Shown here piece after piece: positions 36,666-46,293 of a stretch of 64,000 nucleotides of DNA. The notes under the pieces were generated by a model. The model had not been told where the DNA came from. It made no database searches and saw only the letters and a list, made by a program, of their open reading frames with translations. Within the stretch, counting starts at the first letter, position 1; every line of letters begins with the position of its first letter. The position numbers and the translations under genes were made by a program. This stretch comes from Panopea generosa. Taxonomy: Eukaryota; Mollusca; Bivalvia; Adapedonta; Hiatellidae. The stretch lies in assembly GCA_029582155.1 (NCBI GenBank), contig CM055902.1, positions 16,449,279 to 16,513,278 of the forward strand, read 5' to 3'.

Positions 36666-37617
36666 CAAGTACTCCAGTATACAGTGTTTAGGATATTCTT
36701 TCAAGCAGACACATCAATATGCTTTTGGTGATAAGCGTCGAAATCTTGCCTTGAGTTGCAATATATCATAATAAATTGAAATGTAATATATTTATATTAC
36801 TGTCGTTTATGATAAAAAATCATACTGGTTATGAACAATATTTCCAACATCATTAACGGTTGTTAATAATTTATTAGTACCGCTTCAAACATATCGGGTA
36901 ATCAACTCTCTTAGGGATATTAAATCATGTTTGCGAACTTAATTTGAAACAATTTCTCATTTTCCAAATTGTCTGGAAAGGGAGATATTTCTAAAATTGG
37001 TATGTATCGCTTATTAATATTGCGGTACTTTCGAAGAAGATACGGCTTAAAACAATAAAAAGTGACGTTTATCTCGTTGCTCTGTAAACCATAAATATCG
37101 CTATAAACCATACAGTGTAACAGTTTTATTACGCTGCTTAGTTTAATAACGGAACATGCGCGATCTACTAAAGCTGGATCGACATCAAACATTTGGGAAT
37201 TGACATTGGCAGTCAGTCCGATAAATACATCCCCACCACAGCTATACTTAAACAGAACAACGAAATTTTACAATTAATTAGATTTAAACGAGTAAAGTAC
37301 ATGTAATAACGTAAGTCTCTTTCTCTCATTCTCTCCTATATACATATATATATTTCTTTGCTTTCATTCACTAATTAAAGCCCACAAGATAGAAATATCA
37401 TAAGCATATGATAACAATATTGTTCTTTCTTATTGAAATACAAATCTTGCCAAATGACGAAATTACTAAGGATCAATATTTCTTAAATAAAATATAAAAG
37501 ATAATATAGAGACATAATTACACAAGATACTATATATGTTCTCTATATATATTCCATATAAATTGTTAAATGTTTAAGTTTTTATCATCATTAAATTCTT
37601 CGTTATACTAATTTAGT

Positions 37618-37671
<54 letters not shown>

Positions 37672-38489
37672 TGAACGATGTGTATAACCTCTACCGGATT
37701 AATGACAAACATACTCTTTAATATAATTGCATTATATACAGTTGATATTCTTTAATTTACTGGTCCAGAAGTGTATTTTATATACACTGTTTATACTTGC
37801 AAGCATAGTGAATGTTCAAAATCGTGTATATCTATTCGTAGTTCTAGGACCAGAAAAGTGTGTGTTTAGTTTTTAAGAGTTAGACCTTTTTAACTTTCGT
37901 ACATATCATGAGCAAAACGTCATCGTCTGAGTTGCTTCTCAGTTTGAAACCTGCTTAAAACACTATTTCAAATATTAAGTTCATAGTCTAGTGAAGCCAA
38001 CCAGTATGTATTGAAACAATAAACTATATAGTACAAGAGTACTTACATGCTACAAAGCTAAGACAGTATAAAATGGTAGTAAATAATAATTACAAATAAT
38101 TATTAGTGATAATGATTACGTTATAATAAAACAACAGTTTCAATCTGAATACACTCTTGATTTGAGATGTGACACAAACAATACAATACTTTATATGTGG
38201 TTCTAAACTTGCTTTGTTTAAGAGCTGAATAGAAGCTCATGCTGGTGAAAGAACTAAGTTTTTGTCATAAATCATGGCTAAAGATAAAATCCTTTTATTT
38301 TATTTTGTTCAAAAGGATTATTTATATTTACATATACATTATGAAATGAAGTATTATTAAAACAACACAACTCATAATTTAATACTTGCACAATTAGTTA
38401 TAAGACACAAGCGTAATGAGGATAAATAGCGATAGAATGCTCGGTGCTATGTGTGCAATGGAACGTGATACTCGTATAGTGGTGAATAG
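36666..38489. other. AT-rich stretch, no gene supported
   Basis: A 90-codon minus frame (36920-37192) is unexplained and domain-less. The rest is AT-rich and includes the TA microsatellite listed separately. Confidence 0.4.
37619..37670. repeat. (TA)n microsatellite, ~26 units
   Basis: An uninterrupted TA run of about 52 bp, the longest simple repeat in the window. It is expected to be length-polymorphic and able to extrude as a cruciform. Confidence 0.98.
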
Positions 38490-38751
38490 TGTTGTACAGG
38501 CTAGAAGGGCCTATACAAGAGAATGTAAAGAGACAAGTTAAATTTAACTTATCTTATTAGAAGTTGGGTAATGCACTACTAACCAATTAGTCCGTTGAAT
38601 AGTGAACGTCTGTATTGGTTTGGTAGGTGGTTGGTAGGCAAGAGAGCAATTGAAGGCTATTTCGCTCCTCACAACATTTCGGTTCGTCTTCTGATTGGCT
38701 GGTTGCAACTTGTTTACTTGAGGGGTTCATACATAATAAGCTAGCACAACA
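38490..38751 (-). repeat. 3' LTR (left copy)
   Basis: 262 bp, aligning over its full length with 42682-42946. Shared blocks include AATTAGTCCGTTGAATAGTG, GTCTTCTGATTGGCTGGTTG and TTCATACATAATAAGCTAGC. On the minus strand the second contains CCAATC, a CCAAT-box-like sequence. Confidence 0.88.
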
Positions 38752-38766
38752 TTCTACCCCTCCTTA
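38752..38766 (-). promoter_or_regulatory. Polypurine tract of the LTR element
   Basis: Read on the minus strand AAGGAGGGGTAGAA ends exactly at the 3' LTR. This is where plus-strand DNA synthesis would prime, and it fixes the element's orientation. Confidence 0.75.
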
Positions 38767-39003
38767 TTTGAAAAGACTCTTGTAACACTCGTATATAAAA
38801 TTAATAAAGTCTTTGAAAAAAAACCGTAAGTATATAATATTTGACTAAATTGATGAATTTGATTTATTGCCAGATCAAAATGCTATATAACAACCATACA
38901 ACCAGACCAAGTGATTAACCTTATTATTAAGAGAAAAAAAGTTGTAGCAGTTACATTATAAACTTTTTCGTAACTAAACTTACTTAATTTGATATGAATA
39001 ATG

Positions 39004-39568
39004 TACGGTGTCCCGTTGGGGCAATCGTGGCATATTTATTAAATTAAGTTAAGTCAAAACAACGAAACAACGATGGTGAAAAGTCGAAATAACGAAACAA
39101 CGATGGTGAAAAGTTACAACTACGATGGTGAAAAGTCGAAACTACGAGGGTGAAAAGTCGAAACAACGAAACAACGACGGTGAAAAGTCGAAATCATTTC
39201 GACTTTTCACCATAATAGTTTCGACTGTTTACAATCGTAGTTTCGTTGATTCGTTATTTCGGTTTTTCGCTATCGTAGTTTCGATTTTTCAGCATCCTTA
39301 TTTCGCGTTTTCACCATCGTTGTTTCGCGTTTTCACCATCGTAGTTTCGCGTTATTACCATCGTTGTTTCGACTTTTCACCATCGTAGTTTCGCGTTTTC
39401 ACATCGTAGTTTCGACTTCTCACCATCGTAGTTTCGACTTTTCACAATCGTAGTTGCGACTTTTCATCATCGTTGTTTCGTTGTTTCGACTTTTCACTAT
39501 CGTAGTTTCGTTGTTTCGACTACTTTAATTTAATAAATATGCCGCGATGGCCCCAACGGGACACCGTA
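39004..39568. mobile_element. Foldback element with internal minisatellite, 565 bp
   Basis: TACGGTGTCCCGTTGGGGC at 39004 is mirrored by GCCCCAACGGGACACCGTA ending at 39568; the inverted repeat continues inward for over 40 bp per side. Direct flanks ATAATG (38998-39003 and 39569-39574) look like a 6-bp target-site duplication, though a TA duplication is also possible. The interior is built of ~22-24-bp units such as CGAAACAACGATGGTGAAAA in the left arm and their reverse complements (TTTTCACCATCGTAGTTTCG) in the right arm, meeting at GTCGAAATCATTTCGAC near 39186. The element can fold almost wholly into one hairpin. The ORF at 39125-39388 is the repeat read as protein. No transposase is encoded. 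Confidence 0.88.
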
Positions 39569-39649
39569 ATAATGAGCAGCAGCAACATGCCGATACACTA
39601 ATTTGAAAACTTGAAAGTAAGAGTAACACAACTAACTAAACAATAAATA

Positions 39650-39800
39650 TAAACAAGTCAGTTATATAGTAGCGATGCATTGCAATGAAATATAAATCAG
39701 CTATACAATAGCCATCTATTGAATTATAAACAAATCAGCTATACAATAGCCATCTAATGAATTATAAACAAATCAGCTATACAATAGCTATGCACTCGAA
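39650..39800. repeat. 38-bp minisatellite, four copies
   Basis: ATCAGCTATACAATAG anchors occur at 39657 (diverged), 39696, 39734 and 39772, a 38-39-bp period, with the units separated by ATTATAAACAA-like text. It lies in the LTR element's internal region. Confidence 0.9.
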
Positions 39801-40230
39801 TCCTAAGTGTGCTATTCATATAACGACTGCATGAATGGATTGTCAGAGTGACACATGAAAAGAACCACTAAATACATAATTTAGTTGTGCAACAATACTA
39901 ATTCCAGAAAGTAAAAGTAACATTTTATATTGAATATTAACAAGAACAAACAGCCACTCCAGAGATAATTGCAAAGCATATCCAGGTTACGGTTAGTAAT
40001 TCCACTAGCACAGTATATCATAATATTACACTAGCATAGCATCATACAGATCCATTACAGTAAAACAAGTGATCTGATACATAATTACAAAATCAATATT
40101 TAAATAAAATGAGCGATAAATTGATGGAATGATATAAATGCAAATGATAGGTGATTACTAAAACACATTTAAATTAAAATAAACTCCCAATTGACCATTT
40201 ATCCAAAAGACAAATACCAACAGCACGTTT

Positions 40231-40935
40231 CGACAAAACGTAATAGCTGATCAAAACTGTTCCTGCTGTGTGTCTTTCTTTAAAGTCATTTTTTTATAAT
40301 AAAAATGTGTCGCACAATGCAGACAAAACGAAATAGCTGATCTACATTGCAACGACCCTTAGTTTAAACTTATTTATTTAACTTCGATTGTAAAACAAGT
40401 TCTTACAAATCACGCACGAAGTCTTCCTGGGTATAACCAGTACAAAGTATAATATCATGCAGAAAATGTGTCTTGCTCAAGGACACTTAACATAGCCGTA
40501 GCGGAGGATCGAACCCACGACCCTCCGATCGTGAGTTTGGTGCTCTACCACTGGACCACGCGCTCCGCATGACCCTTAATGTGTCATGTAATTTGTTAAA
40601 TCAATATTTTACAAACATAGACATACAATGATAACTCTTTCGATAAAACGTACCAGCTGATCTAGATTACCATCACTGTAAGTATTTACAGATGTAGACA
40701 CACAATGATAGCTGTCTCGACTAAACGTACCAGCTGATCTAGATTACCACCACTGTATGTCTTTAATTAACTAAACATTAAAAGATAATCATAAATCTAT
40801 TTAAGTCAGTCTTGAGCAGTCCCGACAAAACGTATAATCTGATCCAGACTACTAAAAACTATACGATTCAATAAAATAATTTATCATAATGGACATAATG
40901 CCCCAGACAAAACGTACCAGCTGATCTACGACAAC
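40231..40935. repeat. Degenerate tandem repeat, unit 77-105 bp, six copies
   Basis: The motif CGACAAAACGTACCAGCTGA (variants with TAATAGCTGA or AAATAGCTGA) starts at about 40231, 40321, 40641, 40718, 40823 and 40904. Spacings are 90, 320, 77, 105 and 81 bp; the 320-bp gap contains the family-4 SINE. Each copy is followed by TCTAGATTACCAYCAC-like text in the better-preserved units. It lies where pol would be expected in a complete LTR element. Confidence 0.8.
40431..40570 (-). mobile_element. tRNA-derived SINE, family 4, inside the LTR element
   Basis: On the minus strand GGAGCGCGTGGTCCAGTGGT then AGAGCACC (box A side) and GGTCGTGGGTTCGATCCTCC (box B GGTTCGATCC) form a good tRNA-like head. 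TGTCCTTGAGCAAGACACAT begins the body. A second family copy is at 11835. The acceptor stem pairs only partly and a SINE body follows, so I do not call it a tRNA gene. Confidence 0.75.
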
Positions 40936-41239
40936 ATCACAACCAATATAGAACTATACAGTACAGAAATATTCAGCGCTTCAGATAAACACTATTTGGG
41001 GCTATTTAAGCACTAAAACCTCCAAATAAAGCATAATAATTTCAATCAAGGGATAGTCTCAATTTAAGTGTTGATTAGTTTATTTTAAATTGCAGTTTAA
41101 CCAAAATGTTCTCTTTTACTCTTTTACTCTTTACATTGCATGCTAATTTAAGGAGTAAAATACTCATTTAAAGAGAAGCTTATCTGGAGCACTGATTTTA
41201 ATATTAAAATAACAGAAATCAGGCAAGCTTTTTAATCAA

Positions 41240-42306
41240 CTGACCCGAAACGAGACTACTGTCAACTAGCCTGGGTCTACTGGTAACAACCGCGTAGCAA
41301 TGAAGTATATCGACTCGTCATCCCCCTGTTTTACTTGGTGTAGTTTTTGTCTGACGGCTTTATAGGTGTCATTCGTATCAAACCGCAACCTCATTTCGTA
41401 AGAAAATGGTTCATATTCAGTCAAATCCCCAATAAAATGTTCCATTTTTGGGGGTGGGGCGACATTCTTTGCAGTCGAGTCTGGGGGACGAGTTTCTAGA
41501 TATCTCCGACGACTTGCTGTCTTGGGTTATCTTTATTTCGGTCTTAAACCCTCTACGAGGCATATTTACGTTAACAAAATTGTGTACATAATTTACATCC
41601 TCTGCTTTACTAGCAGAAAATTGGGGTGTATAAATTACATTAGTTGGCAGTACCCTCGATTTAGTCAATAGTGTGTGGATATCTTTGCTTTCATCTTTTA
41701 CAACTGATGACAGAACCAGCTGTTTTATACCACTTTCATTGACTGTAAATTCTGTCAAATTTGGTAGTGTAGAAGCCAATTCATCAACGATCACCTTTTC
41801 ACCTCTAATTTGTCCTTTCTCTATTTTCTCGACCCTCGTTCGTAAATCGAGCTTCGATGAGAGTGTTTCTGTAACAGACTCTCCTATTGAATTCATCTGA
41901 TGACCAATACTATCCACCTTTCTTTCCGCTGATCCCTTGAAGCTACATAACTCCTCAACGTTATTCTATGTAACTTCTAGCTTACTCCCCATTTTAACCG
42001 ACATTGCTCTCATTGTGTCTCCTTTTCTAGCCATATTGTCACCCATTCTAGACATTTTCCTTTAATTTCCCTCATCATGAATATTATTTTCTCCAACTGG
42101 GACCTTCTCTGGTAGTCAAAGGTAAGTTCTAAAGAGATGTGACCCTGTGTCTCATACTCTTCCCAGTTCTCTTTACTTACCTTGTTACAGGCTAAATCAC
42201 TGAATATCATTGATTGCCGTCTTCCTGTCCTTACTACTTCTCTTAATTGTAAAACAAAGGAAGAAGTGACAGGACCAACACCCGCCAGAGTTTGTAACTC
42301 TTCTGC
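41240..42306 (-). pseudogene. Gag-like remnant of the LTR element
   Basis: Three out-of-frame pieces on the minus strand, in order from the 5' LTR. 42306-42010 is an open frame with AEELQTLAGVG and a charged helical C-terminal part. 41917-41417 is 166 codons, with an N-terminal coiled-coil-like segment (LDLRTRVEKIEKGQIRGEK) and a Cys-containing end (LDCKECRPTPKNGTFYWGFD). About 41400-41310 reads VRQKLHQVKQGDDESIYFIA, which resembles the 'R.kf..lkQ...Es...fa.Rl' stretch of Gypsy-type capsid proteins. Frameshifts separate the pieces. No zinc knuckle or protease follows. Confidence 0.65.
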
Positions 42307-42659
42307 CTAGCACAAATACACGTTAATACAGGACATTTTGACAAGAGAATTGCCAAAAATATAACAAAACAAATTAAATTTTAATCGAAACGGAAGTAAA
42401 ATCTCCCGCAAAAATAGACGGTGTCGATGTAAATTATTACACCGGAACCAGAAATGACGCTTTGAAAAACGTGCAATATTTTGAACAAAAAACACTTTAA
42501 GCCAAAATATATTACGCAATGAATATAAACAATATAATCACAGTCAATAATGACAATGAAAACTACAACATGTTATAAATATAAGCTTGAAATTATGTTT
42601 CACAAATGCAAATTTGGTCAAGCGGATAAATTGCGGAGTATTACGAATACGCTAGCTCC

Positions 42660-42681
42660 TATTATTCGTCGCAACGTCAAT
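42660..42681 (-). promoter_or_regulatory. Expected primer-binding-site position
   Basis: This is the minus-strand sequence directly after the 5' LTR, ATTGACGTTGCGACGAATAA. By position it should pair with a tRNA 3' end, but the expected TGG start is absent, so the site is mutated or uses an unusual primer. Confidence 0.35.
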
Positions 42682-42946
42682 TGTTGTACTGGCTAGTAGG
42701 GCCTACAAGAGAATGTAAAGCGACAAGATAGATGTAACTTACCTTATCATAAGTTGGGTTATGCGGGGCTAACAAATTAGTCCGTTGAATAGTGAACGTA
42801 TGTATTGGTTTATGGGCGGTGAGCAAGAGAGTAATTGAAGACTATTTTGCTCCTCAAAACATTCCGGTCCGTCTTCTGATTGGCTGGTTGCAACGTGTTT
42901 ACTTGAAGCACTTCGATAGGTTCATACATAATAAGCTAGCACAACA
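42682..42946 (-). repeat. 5' LTR (right copy)
   Basis: 265-bp partner of 38490-38751. It has an extra CACTTCGATAG-like insert near the end and numerous substitutions relative to the left copy. Confidence 0.88.
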
Positions 42947-43827
42947 ATAGCTTTACGTTAATTAATATTCAAATAATGTTCAGCTTTAAACCGTCGTTTC
43001 GTGCTTAATTCGTTTTATTTCCTTATTCATGATATTCATTATAAATACGTTTTTGAAAACAAAAAATACAATGAGCGTTTATTAAGTTAAATATAAATAC
43101 AATAATAAGTTATTCGTCCCATGAATTATCAACCGTGAATATATAAATTGTAATTGTTTAGTCAGAAATATTGATACCAACAAACAAATATTGAAATTTT
43201 CAGAATACTGTTTATCATAGTCTTGACCACAAACAATCGTAACACTACAGTCAAATATAGTTGGGGAAAAAAAAGCTTCTAAATGTGCTCGTATGTATAA
43301 GTTTAAATCCCACATGTGCCGAATTTTATTTTCGCTGAGCTGTCCTTGGTGCAACAAGTAATATGGATTTTTCTGGCGGTCTATGTATTATTTGCATTAT
43401 TTATATTAATATCGGTGTTGTCTCAATATTCCACGAGTGCTAGTTCGTTGTAAATATGTTTTCGAATTTGTTTATATAACTGAATATCCGTTTATGGATA
43501 CAATTTGCTTTCAAATATTCTCATTTTAAATATTTTGAAAACTATCTATTTCATCTTCAGTTCCAACAGCACTATATGCCATACGTGGACTACAAACAGA
43601 TTTATATCAAATAAACGGTAGCCCCATAGCATTTCTTTAATAACTATTTCAATCAATGTCTGAATTTAGTAAGGATGGAATCAAATTAAAGCTGATAAAT
43701 TGTCGATCCTTTCATATTGTTAGTTATTTCTTGTTTTTGTTCTGAATTCAAACTGAAACTATTCGAAAAAAAAATTACTCTTAACTACTCAATTATTTTT
43801 TAATAAAAAATGACTACGATAGTGTTT
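42947..43827. other. Intergenic stretch with one unexplained minus frame
   Basis: A 91-codon minus frame (43082-43357) is open through AT-rich DNA; no domain is recognised. The rest shows nothing. Confidence 0.35.
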
Positions 43828-44390
43828 GACTATTTAGTGATATTTTTATGTCATCAAAGGCCTTCAGGTGAAAAGTTAACCTAACCACTCTTTCCTAGAA
43901 TCCAGAAAGGTTATTCTAACACTCCCAATTCGACAAGTAACTGATACTTTTCCCAAATCATTAATTGATTGACTGATTGATTGATTGATTGAATATTTAG
44001 CGTCATTTTTATGCCATCGAGGGCTAACAGACGATCAGTTAACCTAACCACTGTTTCCTGGGATAAACCAGTACTCGAGCACACCCCATCTCCGCAAGTA
44101 ACTGATAACTTTCCCACTTGAATCAGTGGTGAGAAACGAATGATAATGAGACACAATGTCGTATATCAATCATCACGGAGACTATTGCCGGGCGGGGATT
44201 CGAACTCACGATCCCTGGATTGATAGTCAGACGTGTAACTGACTGAGCTGATCGGGCCCGACTTTTTTCCCACCTCAATCAGCGTTGAGAAACGAATGAC
44301 AATATGACGCAAATTCATATATCAAACTTCCCGGATACTGTGACCGAGCGGAGTACGAAGTCGGGACCCCTGGCTACTGTTCCCGACCAT
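43828..44390 (-). mobile_element. Old SINE family 1 copy, split by a younger copy
   Basis: The tail-side half (43828-43960: ACTATTTAGTGATATTTTTA, then TAACCTAACCACTCTTTCCT) and the head-side half (44261-44390: CCACCTCAATCAGCGTTGAG, ACGAAGTCGGGACCCCTGG) are the two parts of one degenerate family-1 SINE. They are separated by the well-preserved copy at 43961-44260. The box B of the old copy is mutated, so it is dead. Confidence 0.85.
43961..44260 (-). mobile_element. Younger SINE family 1 copy nested in an older one
   Basis: A complete copy: tRNA-like head (box A region AGCTCAGTCAGTTACACGTC-like, box B GTTCGAATC near 44196), body, and an (AATC)n tail seen as GATT repeats at 43963-43994. Flanks ACTTTTCCCAAATCA (43946-43960) and ACTTTTTTCCCACCTCAATC (44261-44280) overlap as the duplicated target from the older SINE. 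The ORF at 43911-44156 runs through both copies and is not a gene. Confidence 0.9.
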
Positions 44391-44487
44391 AAGTTAGTGT
44401 ATTTTTGCTGCAAATAATATTCTTTAGAAATACGTAGAATTTTAAGATAATATTGGATTAGAAGCCAAAATAACTATTTTTTTAAAT

Positions 44488-45173
44488 ATGTTTTTTTTAT
44501 ATATTTTATTTGCTTTAAATGGAAAAGAAGAAAATAATCACACAAAGAATATCTCAAATAATAAAATGTCTACATATTTTTTTAATTTCTATATTATAGA
44601 TCTGGAATACATTTCAACAACCTTTTTAAACGAAATTGTATATAGTGCAATAAAATGTTTTAAATTCAATAAATATTCTCTTTTTTGCCACTGCTATTGC
44701 ATCATTGATCTGAACATGAAAATTATTCTATTTATTCGATTCATTTATTTGATTCAACAACTATGAATTCAAATAAAAGAATTACATTAAGTGCATGCAG
44801 GAAAATTGCTGCAAAATATTGTAACTCTTTTGTGTTTTTTTGTGGTAAATTACAGACAGTATGCAGATTAAAGGTAAATTGTTTGTCACACCTTTTTCTA
44901 CTGCACTCTTATGATAATTTTAATTTCATCAGCAGAATATCACTTATAGAAGGAGATAATCAGGTCTTTTATCTTAGAGATATAGTTTTTTTAATAAAAA
45001 TCCATCTTCGTTCATTGTCCCGCTCCCCATTTACCCCACGTGCAAATGTCATATATAAATCGAAAGAAGTGTTAAATTTTACGCGTCAATTGTTTAATCA
45101 AAAGGAGCTAATGATATGTTATTCCCTCGTCTCCAAAAACAGAATAATTTTTTCACCGCTGATATTCTTTTGA
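44488..45173 (+). other. Two adjoining unexplained ORFs (92 and 136 codons)
   Basis: 44488-44766 and 44763-45173 overlap by 4 bp (ATGA), so nearly 690 bp of AT-rich plus-strand DNA contains a single stop across two frames. The second peptide has a basic Ser/Arg stretch (IHLRSLSRSPFTPRANVIY) and several Cys. No domain is recognised. With this base composition a frame this long is borderline by chance, so I do not call a gene. Confidence 0.2.
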
Positions 45174-45727
45174 TTTCGTCAAATATAACTGGTACTTAAT
45201 CTCTGTGTAGCTGATGTATATTATTATGCTCTTTATGCTCAAATTACAGTATAGTTTAAATAGCCTTGTAATACACTCTATAATGAATATTAAAGCATAT
45301 TTGCGAAATTGTTACGAACGTTTCGCAAATGCCCAGATTGTGTGAAAGTTTTATTTTAAGTTGGTGTGTTATGCAAACAAACCGCAATATTGATATTTTA
45401 ACATGGACGAAAACTCGACTAAATCAAAATAAAGAGAAGTTTTCTTCTTAGTTATTCTGTAAAATTTAAGCGTCGCTATAAAACAAACATTTTGACAATT
45501 TTACAACATATTTTCATTTTATTTTTCGCTAACACAGCATGTGGTTTGCCAATAAATGTTTCATAACCAATTGTCTTTGGTTGTCCGTTAAAAAAAACAC
45601 ATGCACCAGGAAATATATAAACAACAATATGCAATGAAATGTCAGCGAGTTTTGTTATATATGCTGCGTTTACGAAAGGTCTCTCATCGTATTGAAAGTG
45701 ACTACATATAACCAACCTAAAGCATCT
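45174..45727. other. Intergenic stretch, no supported gene
   Basis: A 79-codon minus frame (45476-45715) contains PGACVFFNGQPKTIGYETFI, oddly protein-like, but I see no splice sites or family. Confidence 0.3.
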
Positions 45728-45739
45728 CCGCGTTAATGA

Positions 45740-45772
45740 TTGATTGATCGATTGATTGATTGATTGATTGAC

Positions 45773-45818
<46 letters not shown>

Positions 45819-46085
45819 TTTAGCGTCATTTTTATGCCATCGAGGGCTAACAGACGATCAGTTAACCTAACCACTGTTTCCTGGGATTAACCAGTACTCG
45901 AGCACACCACATCTCCGCAAGTAATTGATAACTTTCCCACTTGAATCAGTGGTGAGAGACGAATGATAATGAGACACAATGTCGTATATCAGTCATCACG
46001 GAGACTGTTGCCGGGCTGGGATTCGAACTCACGACCCCTGGATTGATAGTCATACGCGTAACCGACTGAGCTTACCGGGCCCGGC
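45740..46085 (-). mobile_element. SINE family 1, recent copy with perfect 12-bp TSD
   Basis: CCGCGTTAATGA occurs at 45728-45739 and again at 46086-46097, a perfect 12-bp target-site duplication. In between on the minus strand: a tRNA-like head (GTAAGCTCAGTCGGTTACGC, box B GTTCGAATC), a ~230-bp body and a long (AATC)n tail (GATT run at about 45740-45816). It closely resembles the copy at 43961-44260. Its completeness and TSD make it the youngest-looking SINE here. Confidence 0.95.
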
Positions 46086-46097
46086 CCGCGTTAATGA

Positions 46098-46261
46098 AAG
46101 AAAAATATTTTAGAAAATATTGTATTATATTACATTAGGATTTGTTTTTATGTTACAAAAAAGACAACATTACTGGTATAAAATATTTTATTTTGTTAAA
46201 TAACATAGATTCTGAAAAAAAATTTTCCTATAGATCAGTCTTGTTTTCTTTGATAGCATGA

Positions 46262-46293
<32 letters not shown>

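Larger units (their letters stand above)
38490..42946 (-). mobile_element. LTR retrotransposon, minus strand, pol-less
   Basis: Two similar direct repeats (38490-38751 and 42682-42946) begin TGTTGTAC and end AGCACAACA, giving TGTTG...CAACA LTR ends. The flanks GAATAG|TG and CA|ATAGC support a 4-bp ATAG target-site duplication (5 bp AATAG if the last A is counted as target). Polarity comes from the polypurine tract AAGGAGGGGTAGAA, which on the minus strand abuts the 38490-38751 LTR. Gag remnants lie next to the other LTR, on the minus strand. No protease, RT, RNase H or integrase is seen in the remaining ~2.5 kb, which instead holds repeats, a foldback element and a SINE. The LTRs differ by many substitutions and small indels, so the insertion is old. 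The ends and the gag suggest a Gypsy-type element (inference). Confidence 0.85.

Noticed and set aside
36377-36691. 104-codon plus-strand ORF as a gene
   Set aside because: Much of it is a decayed family-3 SINE.
39004-39568. CRISPR-like array of ~22-24-bp repeats
   Set aside because: The units are contiguous and switch orientation within a terminal inverted repeat; there are no spacers and the host is eukaryotic.
40497-40570. Possible functional tRNA gene (minus strand)
   Set aside because: Box A and box B are good, but acceptor pairing is incomplete and a SINE body with the TGTCCTTGAGCAAGACAC motif follows directly.
43911-44156. 81-codon minus-strand ORF as a gene
   Set aside because: It runs across the junction of two nested SINEs.
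45990-46085. Possible tRNA gene with GTTCGAATC box
   Set aside because: It is the head of a complete SINE flanked by a 12-bp target-site duplication, repeated at 3366 and 43961.
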